Shown: positions 1-9,358 of the stretch, piece by piece
Position numbering within the stretch: position 1 is the first letter of the stretch
Layout: every line of letters begins with the position of its first letter
DNA from: Clarkia xantiana subsp. parviflora
Lineage: Eukaryota; Streptophyta; Magnoliopsida; Myrtales; Onagraceae
Assembly: GCA_036873135.1 (NCBI GenBank)
Contig: JAPTYO010000002.1
Span: 22,780,452 to 22,844,451 of the forward strand
Length of the DNA: 64,000 nt
Reading direction: 5' to 3'
Notes under the pieces: model-generated
Seen by the model: only the letters and a program-made list of their open reading frames with translations
The model's database searches: none
What the model was told of the DNA's origin: nothing
Translations under genes and position numbers: made by a program

Positions 1-1361
1 TTTCGCGTAATTTATTAGTTACCCTGATTCCTGTTGGTACGTCTCCAGTATGGTACGGAGTACCTTAACGTTTCGGCGCGTAGCTTCAAGGAAAAGGATG
101 CTATCGTCGGCAAAGAGTAAATGTGTGATCATCAGGCTCCCCTTGGAAAGACGCACACCCTTTAGGGTGCCTTCAGACTGTGCCCTAGATAGTTCTTGAG
201 GGAGCATTTGAGCTACCATAATGAACAAAAACGGAGATAGAGGGTCTCCCTGTCGTAGTCCCCGAGAACTCCGTATTTGTGGGGGTGACGTGGCCATTAA
301 CCAGGACAGATAGAGTGGGTGTGGATACGCACTGCATGATTAAGGCCGAGAAGGACGGAGGAAAGTTCATATTGTGCAAAATCGATGTCAGAAAAGGCCA
401 TTCAACCCTATTGTCCGAATCAAGACGCTGCGCCTCTTCCAAATATCTGAGGGTTGTGACGATGTTTGTTTGCAGAGCTCCAAACACTGCTCTGTTCCAA
501 TGACGAAGTGATCTGGAGAGACGGCCGAGTTTAGAGGATAATTTGAATTGGGCAGAGCCATCTGTCCATGTGGACCAAGAGGTTCGCAAAAACTCATCAA
601 ACTCCGGGTGGCGAAGCCACATATTTTCAAAACGGAAAGGACGACTTCCAGGCTGGTGTGTATGGACACCAAGAGACAAAAGGATAGGTGTGTGATCTGA
701 GGCCACCCTTTTAAGGTGCAAAAGACGCGACGCCGGAAACGTGATAAGCCATTCTGCTGTGACAAAACTGCGGTCGAGTCTCTCCCTAACTCGACGGCTG
801 CCAGAGCAATTATTTGTCCAAGTGAAAGGTTGTCCCTAGAAGCCTAAATCTATGAGACCCAGAGAATCAGTCCAGCTTTGAGCCCTAAGGATTCTGGTTG
901 GGGAAACTGGGCAGCGGCTAGATTTGTCACTAAAGGCCCAAATGTCGTTAAAATCGCCTAGCAGGGCCCAAGGACTGGAATCCAGTCTAGAGTGGCGGTA
1001 TGAGATAATGTCGGCCCAAAAGGCAGGTCTGGATGCGGCTTCTGACGGGGCATACACAAACGAGGCGTCCCAAGCCGGAGAGTCCACCGTAACCGCGATC
1101 TCAACATGAATTGCGTTAAAGGACGATGCGACAGGAATAACTGAGACCAAATCATTCTAAGCCAGTAAGAGACCACCCCAGGTCTCTTCCGGGTCCACCC
1201 TGACGGTGGAGGTGAAACCTAAACCAGCTAAGGTGCGGGCAAGACGATGCATACGGCTCTTGACCTCCGAAATGAAAATCAAAACAGGTCGATGGAGGCT
1301 AATTAAGAGCCGCAAATGTTGAATTGTCAGGGAGTTTCCCGCCCCCTGACAATTCCAAACC
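1..1361 (-). pseudogene. L1-type LINE ORF2 fragment (endonuclease + reverse transcriptase)
   Basis: Read on the minus strand from 1361, the apurinic-type endonuclease begins with VWNCQGAGNSLTI. It continues through ALLGDFNDI (about 1000) and ends with the VASDHTPILL motif (about 690), all typical of plant L1 endonucleases. An in-frame TAG at about 838 and at least one frameshift break it. Near 380 the linker jumps straight to RVEWPFL, which normally follows the catalytic Asp of RT motif A, so the front of the RT domain is missing. RT then continues through GLRQGDPLSP and the FADD catalytic motif (about 105-125) after a further frameshift near 290, and runs off the window edge. The endonuclease start joins to minus-strand LINE sequence at 8649 once the LTR element between them is removed. 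It cannot encode an active protein. Confidence 0.85.
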
Positions 1362-1366
1362 AGGTA
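1362..1366. repeat. Target site duplication AGGTA of the outer LTR element (partner 8644-8648)
   Basis: AGGTA lies directly before the first 239-bp LTR and again directly after the second one. Removing the element and one copy restores a continuous minus-strand LINE reading frame from the ORF2 start into the endonuclease. That supports the boundary independently of the LTR alignment. Confidence 0.85.
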
Positions 1367-1605
1367 TATTGGTATATTATATGTATGGGGACTAATATCT
1401 AATTATGCTAAGTTGTCTTAGTTCTAGTATTTACATTCTAGTCCCTAATGTTTACTAGGGTTTTCATATTAGCCCATGATGTCTCCTATATAAAGGAGCC
1501 TCCACTATTGTAATGGTGAAGCAACCTTCTCATATCATGTTTAGTATAATGAAAGGATTGCTCTCTTCATACTCTCCAACCATCCAACAATTATAAACGT
1601 TAATT
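1367..1605 (+). repeat. 5' LTR of outer element
   Basis: It matches 8405-8643 almost exactly. A TATA box lies in the near-palindrome CTCCTATATAAAGGAG (1483-1498), the likely promoter of the element. Confidence 0.85.
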
Positions 1606-1617
1606 TGGTATCAGAGC
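1606..1617 (+). other. Primer binding site, initiator tRNA-Met
   Basis: TGGTATCAGAGC directly follows the 5' LTR and is the standard plant sequence complementary to the 3' end of initiator tRNA-Met. Confidence 0.85.
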
Positions 1618-1712
1618 TAGTTTCGATCTTGGTGTTTTGATTAGCGTGGTGGATCTCCGCGGTGGTATGGTTGGTAGCGAATTTCCCTTAGAACGGAACA
1701 GAAGAAGGAAAG

Positions 1713-1754
1713 TGTAAATGTAATACTTGTTTGCCAACAAGTATTACATTTACA
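1713..1754 (+). repeat. 42-bp perfect hairpin replacing the 5' LTR
   Basis: The arms are TGTAAATGTAATACTTGTT and its exact reverse complement, separated by TGCC. The right arm equals the last 19 bases of the 3' LTR. The left arm plus loop is the reverse complement of the last 23 bases of that LTR. The normal LTR end already holds a short ACTTGTT/AACAAGT stem around GGCA. Confidence 0.85.
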
Positions 1755-1756
1755 TT

Positions 1757-1768
1757 TGGTATCAGAGC
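1757..1768 (+). other. Primer binding site, initiator tRNA-Met
   Basis: TGGTATCAGAGC lies two bases after the LTR end. The same two-base spacing follows the related Copia LTR at 36434. Confidence 0.85.
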
Positions 1769-1832
1769 TCTCACGGTTAAGGAAGATCCTGCAGATTTTC
1801 AAGTTTTTGGTTTTGCAAAACCAACTTGGAAG

Positions 1833-4800
1833 ATGACAGACAATTCAGCATTTGTTGGTCTTACTATTCCGAAATTTACAGGTAAGAACTATGATCAATG
1901 GAGTCTCATTATGGAAAATTTGTTGAAAGCACATGAGTTTTGGGATGTTGTTGACAAGGGTGTTGACATAGAGAAAGCTGATTTTGAAACCTACAAGGCA
2001 CGTAAGTTGATTGATTTGAAGGCAAAAAATATCTTGTTTCAAGCAATAGATTGGGCCACTTTGGAAAGTATACTTAGCAAAGATACTTCCAAGGATATTT
2101 GGGATTCCATGAAGAAAAAGGGAGTTGGTTCAAAGCGTATGAAAAAGGCACAGTTGCAGGCTTTAAGAGGAGAGTTTGAACTTCTAAGAATGAAAGAGGA
2201 TGAGAAAGTAGTACCATTCTGTTCAAGAGTTTTGGAAATCAGTAATAAGATGAGGTTGTTTGGAGAAGAGATGAAAGACACAACCATTGTAGAGAAGATC
2301 ATGAGATCCTTGAATAGGAAGTTTGATTATGTTGTTTGTGCCATTGAAGAATCAAAAGATCTTGAAGAGTTAACACTAGATGAACTTCAAAGTTCATTAG
2401 TTGTTCATGAACAAAAGGTATACAGAGATTCCCCTTCAGGAGAACAAGCTTTAAAAGCTGTTTCGGAGTCATGTAGTTCAACTCATGGCCCCAATTCGAG
2501 AGGAAGAGGACAGCAAAGAGGAAGAGGCAGAGGTTATGGAAGAGGAAGAGGTGGTCCTGGCAGAGGCGATCAACAATATGGAAGAGGTGGTCATCAACAA
2601 GGCAGAGGTGATCATGGTCGAGGAAGGAGAGATTTTGATGGAGGTGAACAAGGAGGAAGAGGAAATTGCAATTTCCAAAACCGAGGAAGAGGATATCAGG
2701 ATCGTGGAAGAGGAAGAGGAAGAAACTATCATGGTTTTAATAATGGATATAACCAGAATTATCACAGTAAAGCTAATGTTCAATGCCACAGGTGTCAGAG
2801 ATTTGGACATTACCAGTCAGAATGTTACGCAAGAATTCCTGAAGAAAAGGAAGAGAAAGTGCACTTTGCTGAGATTGAAGACAAATGTGCAAATGAAGTT
2901 CTTCTCATGACAATTGAGAAGAAGGTTGAGCATACATCTGCAGATGTATGGTATGTGGATACTGGATGTAGTAATCATATGTGCGGACATAAGGAAGCTT
3001 TTTGCAAGTTAGATGAGAGTTATAGATCAAAAGTGGCATTTGGTGATAATTCCTCCATACAAGTGAAAGGAAAAGGAGCTGTGAAATTCAAATCATTGAG
3101 TGATACAACTGAAATCATTCAAGATGTCTTGTACGTGCCAGGATTAAAAACCAATCTCTTGAGTGTTGGTCAGTTGCTGCAAAAGCAATATTCTTTGTGG
3201 TTTGGTGAAGATAAATGCGAGATTTATCAAGATGAGAGGGGCACGATTTTGGAGATTAAGATGAACCCGGATAGACTCTTTCCTCTTGCATTAGAGGAAT
3301 TACAAATCAGCCTCAAGGCTCAGGAGAAAGAAGTCCAAAAGAAAGCATGTCAAAAAGAAGCTTGGCTATGGCATTATAGGTTTGGGCATTTGAATTTCAG
3401 AGGTTTAAATACCTTGTGTAGATTGAATATGGTAAGAGGTTTGCCCATAATTCCAGTACAAGAGGAGCTGTGTGAAGGATGTACAATTGGTAAGCATGAA
3501 AGAGATCCATTTAATCCAAGTTCATACACTTGGAAGGCTAGTGATCAATTGCAATTGATTCACTCAGATGTTTGTGGTCCCATTAGCCCCACATCGAATG
3601 GTGGCAAGAGGTACTTTATTTCCTTTATTGATGATTATACAAGGAAAGGATGGGTCACTTTGATGAATGAGAAATCTGAGGCATTCCAAAAATTCAAGTT
3701 GTTCAAAGCAGCAGTTGAAACTGAGACAGGGAAAAAGATTAAGGTGTTGAGAACTGATAATGGAGGAGAATATACTTCAACGGAGTTCAACAATTTCTGT
3801 GCTGCTCAAGGAATTGTACGGGAAAGAACAACTCCTATGACTCCTCAACATAATGGAGTGGCTGAGAGAAAGAATAAAACAGTTGAAAACATGATGAGAA
3901 GCATGCTGCACACCTCAGGAGTTCCAGATAGGTTTTGGCCAGAAGCAGTTGTATGGAGTTTCTATATTTTAAATAGGTGTCCCACATTTGCTGTAAAAGG
4001 AATGACTCCAAATGAAGCATGGAATGGATGGAAGCCTTCAGTACAGCATCTAAAAGTGTTTGGCTGCATAGCTTATTCGAAGATACAGGATGTTCAAAGG
4101 AGAAAGCTTGACCCTAAGTCTGAGAAGTGCATCTTCTTAGGCATGAGTAGTGTTTCAAAAGCTTATAAGCTTTATAACCCAGTCACAAGGAAGATAGTGA
4201 CTAGTAGAGACGTCAAGTTTGAAGAATCCAAGTTCTGGAATTGGAATGGAAACAAGGAGACGCTGGAAAGATCAATGCAGCAGAACTATGTTAACACAGC
4301 AGCGTCCTATGTTAACACAGCAGCGCCCTATGTTATCACAGCAGCGTCCTATGTTAACACAGAAGCATCCTATGTTAACACAGAAGGGTCCGGTGAAGAA
4401 AACCAAGGAGGAGACGTAGAAGAAGAAGAAGAAGAGGAGATTCAGACAGGAGATGAAGATGAAGAAGAAGAGATGCTAGACTATGGTGGTTCACCTACTG
4501 CAGTTAGAGTGGAATCACATAGCAATGAAGCTGGATGTTCAAGGGCTCAAGGAAATACAAGAAGATCCATCAAGAGACCACGCTATTTGGATGCATATGA
4601 GGTAAAAGGCATTTCAGTTAGACGTAATGAACCTGATGAAATAGCTCATTTTTGCCTATTTGCTGATTGTGACCCCATGGATTTTGAGACTGCTAGTAAA
4701 GAAGATAAGTGGAGAAAAGCCATGGAAGTTGAAATAGCTTCTATTGAAAAGAATAAAACCTGGAAGTTGGTAGATTTGCCTAAAGGGCATAAGACTATAG

Positions 4801-6206
4801 GGGTTAAATGGGTTTATAAAACTAAACTCAAAGAAAATGGTGAAGTTGATAAATTTAAGGCAAGATTAGTTGCTAAAGGGTATAGGCAGTCTTATGGAAT
4901 TGATTATACAGAAGTTTATGCTCCAGTTGCTAGGTTAGACACCATTAGAATGGTGATAGCACTTGCAGCACAAAATGGGTGGTCTTTATTTCAACTTGAT
5001 GTGAAATCTGCTTTTCTATATGGGACTTTAAATGAGGAAGTTTATGTTGATCAGCCTTTAGGTTTTATAATCAAAGGCAAAGAAAACAAAGTTTATAGAT
5101 TGGTAAAGTCCCTTTATGGTTTAAAACAAGCCCCACGAGCTTGGTATAGCAGATTGGAGAACTTCTTTCTGCAGAAAGGGTTCTTAAAATGTCCATATGA
5201 ACACACATTGTTTATTAAGTCAGATTTAGCAGGAAGATTGCTAATTGTGTGTGTCTATGTTGATGATTTGGTGTATACTGGGAATAGAGACAGCATGTTT
5301 AGAGAATTTAAAAGTTTGATGATGAAAGAGTTTGAAATGTCTGATATGGGATTGTTGCATTACTATCTTGGTCTAGAAATTTGTCAAACTCCTAAAGGTA
5401 TTTCACTTTGTCAAAAGAAATATGTGAGAGATGTGTTGAAAAAGTTTGACATGAGTGAATGCAATGCAGTTAGGACCCCAGTTGAAACGAATGGGTTGTT
5501 ATTGAAAAATGGTTCAGGTGGTGTTGTTGACAAAACCATGTATAGGCAACTTATAGGTAGTCTAATGTACCTAACTGCATCTAGGCCAGATATCCAATTT
5601 GCTGTCAGTTATGTTTCTAGATTTATGGAGAATCCCTCAGGTGATCATCTTTTTGCTGCTAAGAGAATCCTTAGATATCTTCAAGGTACTAAGGACTTTG
5701 GTTTGTTTTTCATGAAGAAGTCTATGTCTGCATTAGTGGCTTATAGTGATAGTGATTTTGCTGGTTGCAAAGATGATAGACGAAGCACAAGTGGGTATGC
5801 ATTCATCCTTGGTGGAGCTGCAGTCTCCTGGATGTCCCGCAAGCAGCAAATTGTTACTCTTTCGAGTACAGAAGCTGAATATGTTGCTGCTACTGAATGT
5901 GCAAAGCACATCTTGTGGATGAGAAGAGTGTTAGAGTTCTTACATTTCCCACAGAAGACAGCCACTAAGTTATTGTGTGATAATAGCTCAACTTTGAAGT
6001 TAGCTAAGAATCCAGTTCTTCATGGAAGAACTAAGCATATTGATGTGAAATTCTTCTTTCTTCGTGACTTATGTGATGGGATTGATATTGAGATCGATAA
6101 GTGTCGAAGTGAAGACAACTATGCAGACATCTTTACTAAACCTTTGAAAATTGCAGCTTTTGAGTATTTGAGAACACATCTTGGTGTTTGCAATGTTGTA
6201 AACTGA
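1833..6206 (+). CDS. Copia gag-pol polyprotein
   Basis: The frame encodes about 1457 residues with no stop. The ATG at 1833 is preferred because any earlier in-frame start lies in the LTR hairpin and primer site. Domains in order: UBN2-type gag (about 10-210), an Arg/Gly-rich stretch, a CCHC zinc knuckle (CHRCQRFGHYQSEC, about 317), aspartic protease (VDTGCSNHM, about 375), pre-integrase HH-CC, integrase with D, D and E in HSDVCGP, RTDNGGEY and NGVAERKNK (about 575-675), reverse transcriptase with QLDVKSAF and YVDDL (about 1050-1145), and RNase H with YSDSDF and STEAEY (about 1300-1345). A linker between integrase and RT has a short tandem repeat (VNTAASY-like) and an acidic run. All catalytic motifs look intact. 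Because its own 5' LTR promoter is missing, expression would need an outside promoter, possibly the outer LTR about 110 bp upstream. Confidence 0.92.
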   Translation: MTDNSAFVGLTIPKFTGKNYDQWSLIMENLLKAHEFWDVVDKGVDIEKADFETYKARKLIDLKAKNILFQAIDWATLESILSKDTSKDIWDSMKKKGVGSKRMKKAQLQALRGEFELLRMKEDEKVVPFCSRVLEISNKMRLFGEEMKDTTIVEKIMRSLNRKFDYVVCAIEESKDLEELTLDELQSSLVVHEQKVYRDSPSGEQALKAVSESCSSTHGPNSRGRGQQRGRGRGYGRGRGGPGRGDQQYGRGGHQQGRGDHGRGRRDFDGGEQGGRGNCNFQNRGRGYQDRGRGRGRNYHGFNNGYNQNYHSKANVQCHRCQRFGHYQSECYARIPEEKEEKVHFAEIEDKCANEVLLMTIEKKVEHTSADVWYVDTGCSNHMCGHKEAFCKLDESYRSKVAFGDNSSIQVKGKGAVKFKSLSDTTEIIQDVLYVPGLKTNLLSVGQLLQKQYSLWFGEDKCEIYQDERGTILEIKMNPDRLFPLALEELQISLKAQEKEVQKKACQKEAWLWHYRFGHLNFRGLNTLCRLNMVRGLPIIPVQEELCEGCTIGKHERDPFNPSSYTWKASDQLQLIHSDVCGPISPTSNGGKRYFISFIDDYTRKGWVTLMNEKSEAFQKFKLFKAAVETETGKKIKVLRTDNGGEYTSTEFNNFCAAQGIVRERTTPMTPQHNGVAERKNKTVENMMRSMLHTSGVPDRFWPEAVVWSFYILNRCPTFAVKGMTPNEAWNGWKPSVQHLKVFGCIAYSKIQDVQRRKLDPKSEKCIFLGMSSVSKAYKLYNPVTRKIVTSRDVKFEESKFWNWNGNKETLERSMQQNYVNTAASYVNTAAPYVITAASYVNTEASYVNTEGSGEENQGGDVEEEEEEEIQTGDEDEEEEMLDYGGSPTAVRVESHSNEAGCSRAQGNTRRSIKRPRYLDAYEVKGISVRRNEPDEIAHFCLFADCDPMDFETASKEDKWRKAMEVEIASIEKNKTWKLVDLPKGHKTIGVKWVYKTKLKENGEVDKFKARLVAKGYRQSYGIDYTEVYAPVARLDTIRMVIALAAQNGWSLFQLDVKSAFLYGTLNEEVYVDQPLGFIIKGKENKVYRLVKSLYGLKQAPRAWYSRLENFFLQKGFLKCPYEHTLFIKSDLAGRLLIVCVYVDDLVYTGNRDSMFREFKSLMMKEFEMSDMGLLHYYLGLEICQTPKGISLCQKKYVRDVLKKFDMSECNAVRTPVETNGLLLKNGSGGVVDKTMYRQLIGSLMYLTASRPDIQFAVSYVSRFMENPSGDHLFAAKRILRYLQGTKDFGLFFMKKSMSALVAYSDSDFAGCKDDRRSTSGYAFILGGAAVSWMSRKQQIVTLSSTEAEYVAATECAKHILWMRRVLEFLHFPQKTATKLLCDNSSTLKLAKNPVLHGRTKHIDVKFFFLRDLCDGIDIEIDKCRSEDNYADIFTKPLKIAAFEYLRTHLGVCNVVN

Positions 6207-6239
6207 ACATCTTGCAAGATGGTTCAGTTTAGGGGAGGA

Positions 6240-6781
6240 TGTGTAAGTGTATGGTGTGTTATTATGCAGGCTAAGAGAAGCAAGAAGAGGAAAGGATTCG
6301 ACTGGAGTCGAATAACTTGGAATACAACATCAAGAAGATAAGGAGTTGATGCTGGCACATATGTAAACACAGAGAATGGGATGCTGACACATATGTAAAC
6401 ACAGAGAATGAAGATGTTTACATAGAGTCTGGATATGTTAACACAGAAGAATGATATGTTTACATAGAGAGTTGCAGAACACGTGAGTTTTAGTAGAGTC
6501 AGTGTCTAGTTGGTTAAGTTTAAGTTATTATGGTTGAGTTAAGTGTCAGTTTTTTATATTGAGAGGTTATGCTGAAGTTTAGGGGAAGTTATGTTTAATG
6601 GATAGAGTTGGTTTTGCTGTAGTAGTTGTAATGAACAAATACAGAGTTTACGTTGAATGAAGTTTACTCTCAGTTCCTGATATTTGAGATTCTCTCTTCT
6701 CGCTCTCTTCCAACGTTAACTCATTTCTCAATTGAAGTTCAGATTGTGATTACTTGTTGGCAAACAAGTATTACATTTACA
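6240..6781 (+). repeat. 3' LTR of inner Copia
   Basis: It starts TGTGTAAG after the polypurine tract and ends TTACATTTACA. It contains several copies of a motif like ATGTAAACACAGAG (6361-6470) that resembles the tandem repeat in the polyprotein linker. No full-length partner exists at the 5' end. Confidence 0.8.
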
Positions 6782-6791
6782 GAAAGTAGGC

Positions 6792-7372
6792 ATGGCTTCT
6801 CTTGCATATTTTCTGGCTCGTCGATCGATCCAACCATCTCTTCTTCCTCACGCCTCATATCTCGCTAAGACGACCAACCTCCACTCGCTTATATCCCAGT
6901 CGCCCAACTCATCCTCTTCCTCAATTCAGTGGCTATGTTTCAGCACCGACTCAAATCCGACCGAATTTGCGTCCAGCAACGCCTACGACCTCCTTGGGAT
7001 ATCCGAAACCAGCTCCTTTGCTGACATCAAAGCTTCCTTCCGCAAACTGGCCAAACAAACTCACCTGATCTCGCCGCCAATTCCAACGATTCTCGCGGTT
7101 CTCAGCGCTTTGTTCAGATTCTTGCCGCTTACGAGAATGACAATTGCAGATTCTTTCTGATGCTGAGAAGAGGTCCCACTATGATAGGTATTTTTTATCT
7201 CAAAAGAAGCTAGTGCAGCGAACCTCAGTGGATGGCTCAGTTTCATATACTTATAGATCATATACAACAACGTACAAGCAGATGGAAGTGGTGGAATGGC
7301 TTATATGGCTCATATTCAATTTCGTTTTTTCATTTTTCCAGAAAATCTGTTCCTGCCGTAGGTTAAGTCCCT
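6792..7372 (+). pseudogene. Captured fragment of a mitochondrial-type J-domain (DnaJ-like) gene
   Basis: The ATG at 6792 opens a Ser/Arg-rich, acid-poor N-terminus like a mitochondrial presequence, followed by a J-domain start (AYDLLGISETSSFADIKASF, RKLAKQT). At about 7063-7066 one base is missing in the codons that should give the HPD tripeptide, so the frame is lost exactly at the Hsp70-stimulating motif. The rest of the domain is recognisable in other frames (QRFVQILAAYE, then LQILSDAEKRSHYDRYFLSQ), then TYKQMEVVEWL before similarity stops near 7310. No introns are seen across the fragment. In J-proteins HPD is essential to trigger Hsp70 ATPase, so this copy is non-functional. The inner Copia sits a few bases before its ATG. 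Confidence 0.75.
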
Positions 7373-8391
7373 AGCCCCGAAAAATACCCGTTTGATTTAC
7401 ACATCTTCTTCCAAAATTGACATCACCAATCGACCCAGCAACCTCCGGCGAACATTCTGCAACTTTCGCCACCGTCAGCAGCCGCCGCACGCGCCGCCGC
7501 GTGAGTTGCGCCCCGCCGGCGCGTGCAGGCTACGCGCCACCTTCCCGATGTCCAATCGCCGCGAAATTTAGTTTTTCGGAATCGTCTCGGTCTCACGATT
7601 CCATTGATATATTATACGTCAAATTCCGAGGTGATTTGGTTGTTCGAATCTTACTGTTAAAATTCAGCTGAATTGATGCAATTCTGCTACTGTTTCATTG
7701 GATTTTGCTGCTGTTGTTTGCATCTGTTCATCATTGCTGAAATCTGCTGTCCCGGGTTGAGTATTATGGCTGGAATCGTTTTTTTTTTTTGCTAAGGTTT
7801 AGATGCTGTTTTTGCTGGATTTGCTGCAGTAAATGATGAAATTCTGCTGAAATTGCTGGAAATCGGCTGGAAATTGCTGGAAAATGCAGAAATGTGCAGA
7901 AAATTGCTGTTTTTAGCTGAAATTGCTGAAATTTAGTGTGTCGTGATGGATATGCTGTGGTTTTGATGATATTATGATGGATTCGAGCTATAGATAGCTT
8001 GATTGTTGGATTTCAACTGTTTTTCGGTTGAATTTGTTGAAGATTGAAGTGTGGAGCTTCATCTTCGGTTGAACATTATAGAAGAGTGGAACATAGGAAC
8101 CTCAGCTTCGCAGTAAGACTGGGACATTGGAACTTCATCTTCCGTTCAACCATTTTGTTTTCTGAATACTTCAAGGCCATAGGTGGCATCTGTCATCACT
8201 CCGCTGAGAGCATGATGAAGACCAACCGATTGTTGCTACACGTGGATTATCACACTTCTGAGAGACCATGAAGGCTACAAGTGGATGTTCACCTCTGAGA
8301 GCACGGTGGACCTTGAAGATTCATTTTGAAGATTAAGCATAAATTGTCAAAGATTGGGATGTGCTTCGGATTGAAGAAGGAAGGAGAAGAA
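7373..8391 (+). other. Non-coding internal region of outer element with GC-rich module
   Basis: A GC-rich stretch (about 7440-7660) is similar to 52200-52400 in the large Gypsy element: CGCGCC-rich, then TTTCGGAATCGTCTC and a GAGGT-ATTTGG junction that resembles a splice donor. From about 7680 to 8030 there is low-complexity sequence rich in GCTGAAATT and GCTGG. No supported coding region is seen. Confidence 0.6.
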
Positions 8392-8404
8392 GAAGATGGG
8401 GGAA
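8392..8404 (+). other. Polypurine tract of outer element
   Basis: A purine-rich run (GAAGATGGGGGAA) ends directly before the 3' LTR, where plus-strand priming is expected. Confidence 0.6.
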
Positions 8405-8643
8405 TATTGGGATATTATATGTATGAGGACTAATATCTAATTATGCTAAGTTGTCTTAGTTCTAGTATTTACATTCTAGTCCCTAATGTTTACTAGGGTT
8501 TTCATATTAGCCCATGAGGTCTCCTATATAAAGGAGCCTCCACTATTGTAATGGTGAAGCAACCTTCTCATATCATGTTTAGTATAATGAAAGGATTGCT
8601 CTCTTCATACTCTCCAACCATCCAACAATTATAAACGTTAATT
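8405..8643 (+). repeat. 3' LTR of outer element
   Basis: It is the same length as the 5' LTR with about three substitutions, roughly 1% divergence by eye. AGGTA follows it (8644-8648). Confidence 0.85.
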
Positions 8644-8648
8644 AGGTA

Positions 8649-9358
8649 ACTCATTGGGGAGGCGACACGGCTCCCCATGGCCGTGTCGCGGAGGTAATTG
8701 TGAAATCAAAATAATCACTAGGTTAGTGAAAATAAATATTACATATTAAAACATAAGGTACCTCGGATGAGATTATATGCATGGGCGCAGATTGACGGAC
8801 GTGAATGAACCGCCGTGGCTGATCCCTGATTACCAGAGGCAAGTTTGGCTGTGTTTCCTCAAAAAGTGGTCGCTTCCTTCCAGAAAGACGATCAGAATCG
8901 TCCTTATCGACCGTAGGCTCCTTGCCGGGTCTTCTTACGAAAGGGGAGGTGCTGCCTTGACTTTCTTCGGATATCACGACGGGTGGTGTATCAAACGTGG
9001 TGGATGTATCCTGGAGAGCTATATCAAAAGACTGGATTGCAGCAAAATATTCAAGATGATCAGCAAAACCAAGGTGTGGAACAACAACAGAAGATAAGTC
9101 TCCCTGGTCGCGGAGGTGGTGGGCTAAGTCTGACAGCGGTGACCTCGGCGGAGAGGATGCCAGAGATGATGGGTGGACGATGTATGGTATTCCAGATTGA
9201 GGCCCAGCTGCTGCCCTGAAGTTTAAAAATTTCGATTGGATTTCCGGTGTGTGATCCACTAAGGGGACAGGTGTTGGCCCAATGGAGATGGGCTGAAAAC
9301 CAGGTGGGCCTGTGTAGCGAGCTGGATGTGTGACTTCATGGGCCCAGCTAGTGGACTG
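8649..9358 (-). pseudogene. LINE ORF1 C-terminal part and ORF1-ORF2 junction
   Basis: A 178-residue minus-strand frame (9259-8723) of low-complexity Ser/Pro/Arg-rich sequence follows the main ORF1 frame and probably belongs to its C-terminus after a frameshift. No domain is recognised in it. Near 8690-8649 an ATG opens the frame that continues into the endonuclease at 1361 once the LTR element is removed. Confidence 0.5.

Larger units (their letters stand above)
1713..6781 (+). mobile_element. Ty1/Copia retrotransposon with intact polyprotein but degenerate 5' LTR (inner element)
   Basis: The element is flanked by a GAAAG duplication (1708-1712 and 6782-6786). It has a primer binding site at 1757-1768, one long polyprotein frame, a polypurine tract (AGGGGAGGA, 6231-6239) and a roughly 540-bp 3' LTR. 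In place of a 5' LTR there is only a 42-bp palindrome built from the last bases of the LTR. The duplication directly at the palindrome suggests the shortened end was already present at integration. It interrupts the 5' leader of the captured J-domain gene inside the outer element. Confidence 0.85.
1367..8643 (+). mobile_element. Non-autonomous LTR retrotransposon carrying a host J-domain gene fragment (outer element)
   Basis: Two 239-bp direct repeats (1367-1605 and 8405-8643) differ at about three positions. They are followed by an initiator-Met tRNA primer site (1606-1617) and preceded by a polypurine tract (about 8392-8404). Without the nested Copia (1713-6781 plus one GAAAG duplication) its internal region is about 1.7 kb and has no gag or pol. 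It holds a mitochondrial-type J-domain gene fragment and non-coding sequence. It resembles a LARD or TRIM-like element that needs proteins from a relative. The LTR ends (TATT...AATT) are not the usual TG...CA, so the boundaries rest on the duplication and the LTR alignment. It sits in the LINE. Confidence 0.8.

Noticed and set aside
1731..1832. Upstream extension of the Copia polyprotein from a TTG in the LTR hairpin
   Set aside because: It would translate the LTR end and the primer site. The ATG at 1833 begins the usual gag sequence.
2485..2910. Glu-rich frame overlapping the Copia zinc-knuckle region
   Set aside because: It is a shadow of the Arg/Gly-rich part of the polyprotein in another frame.
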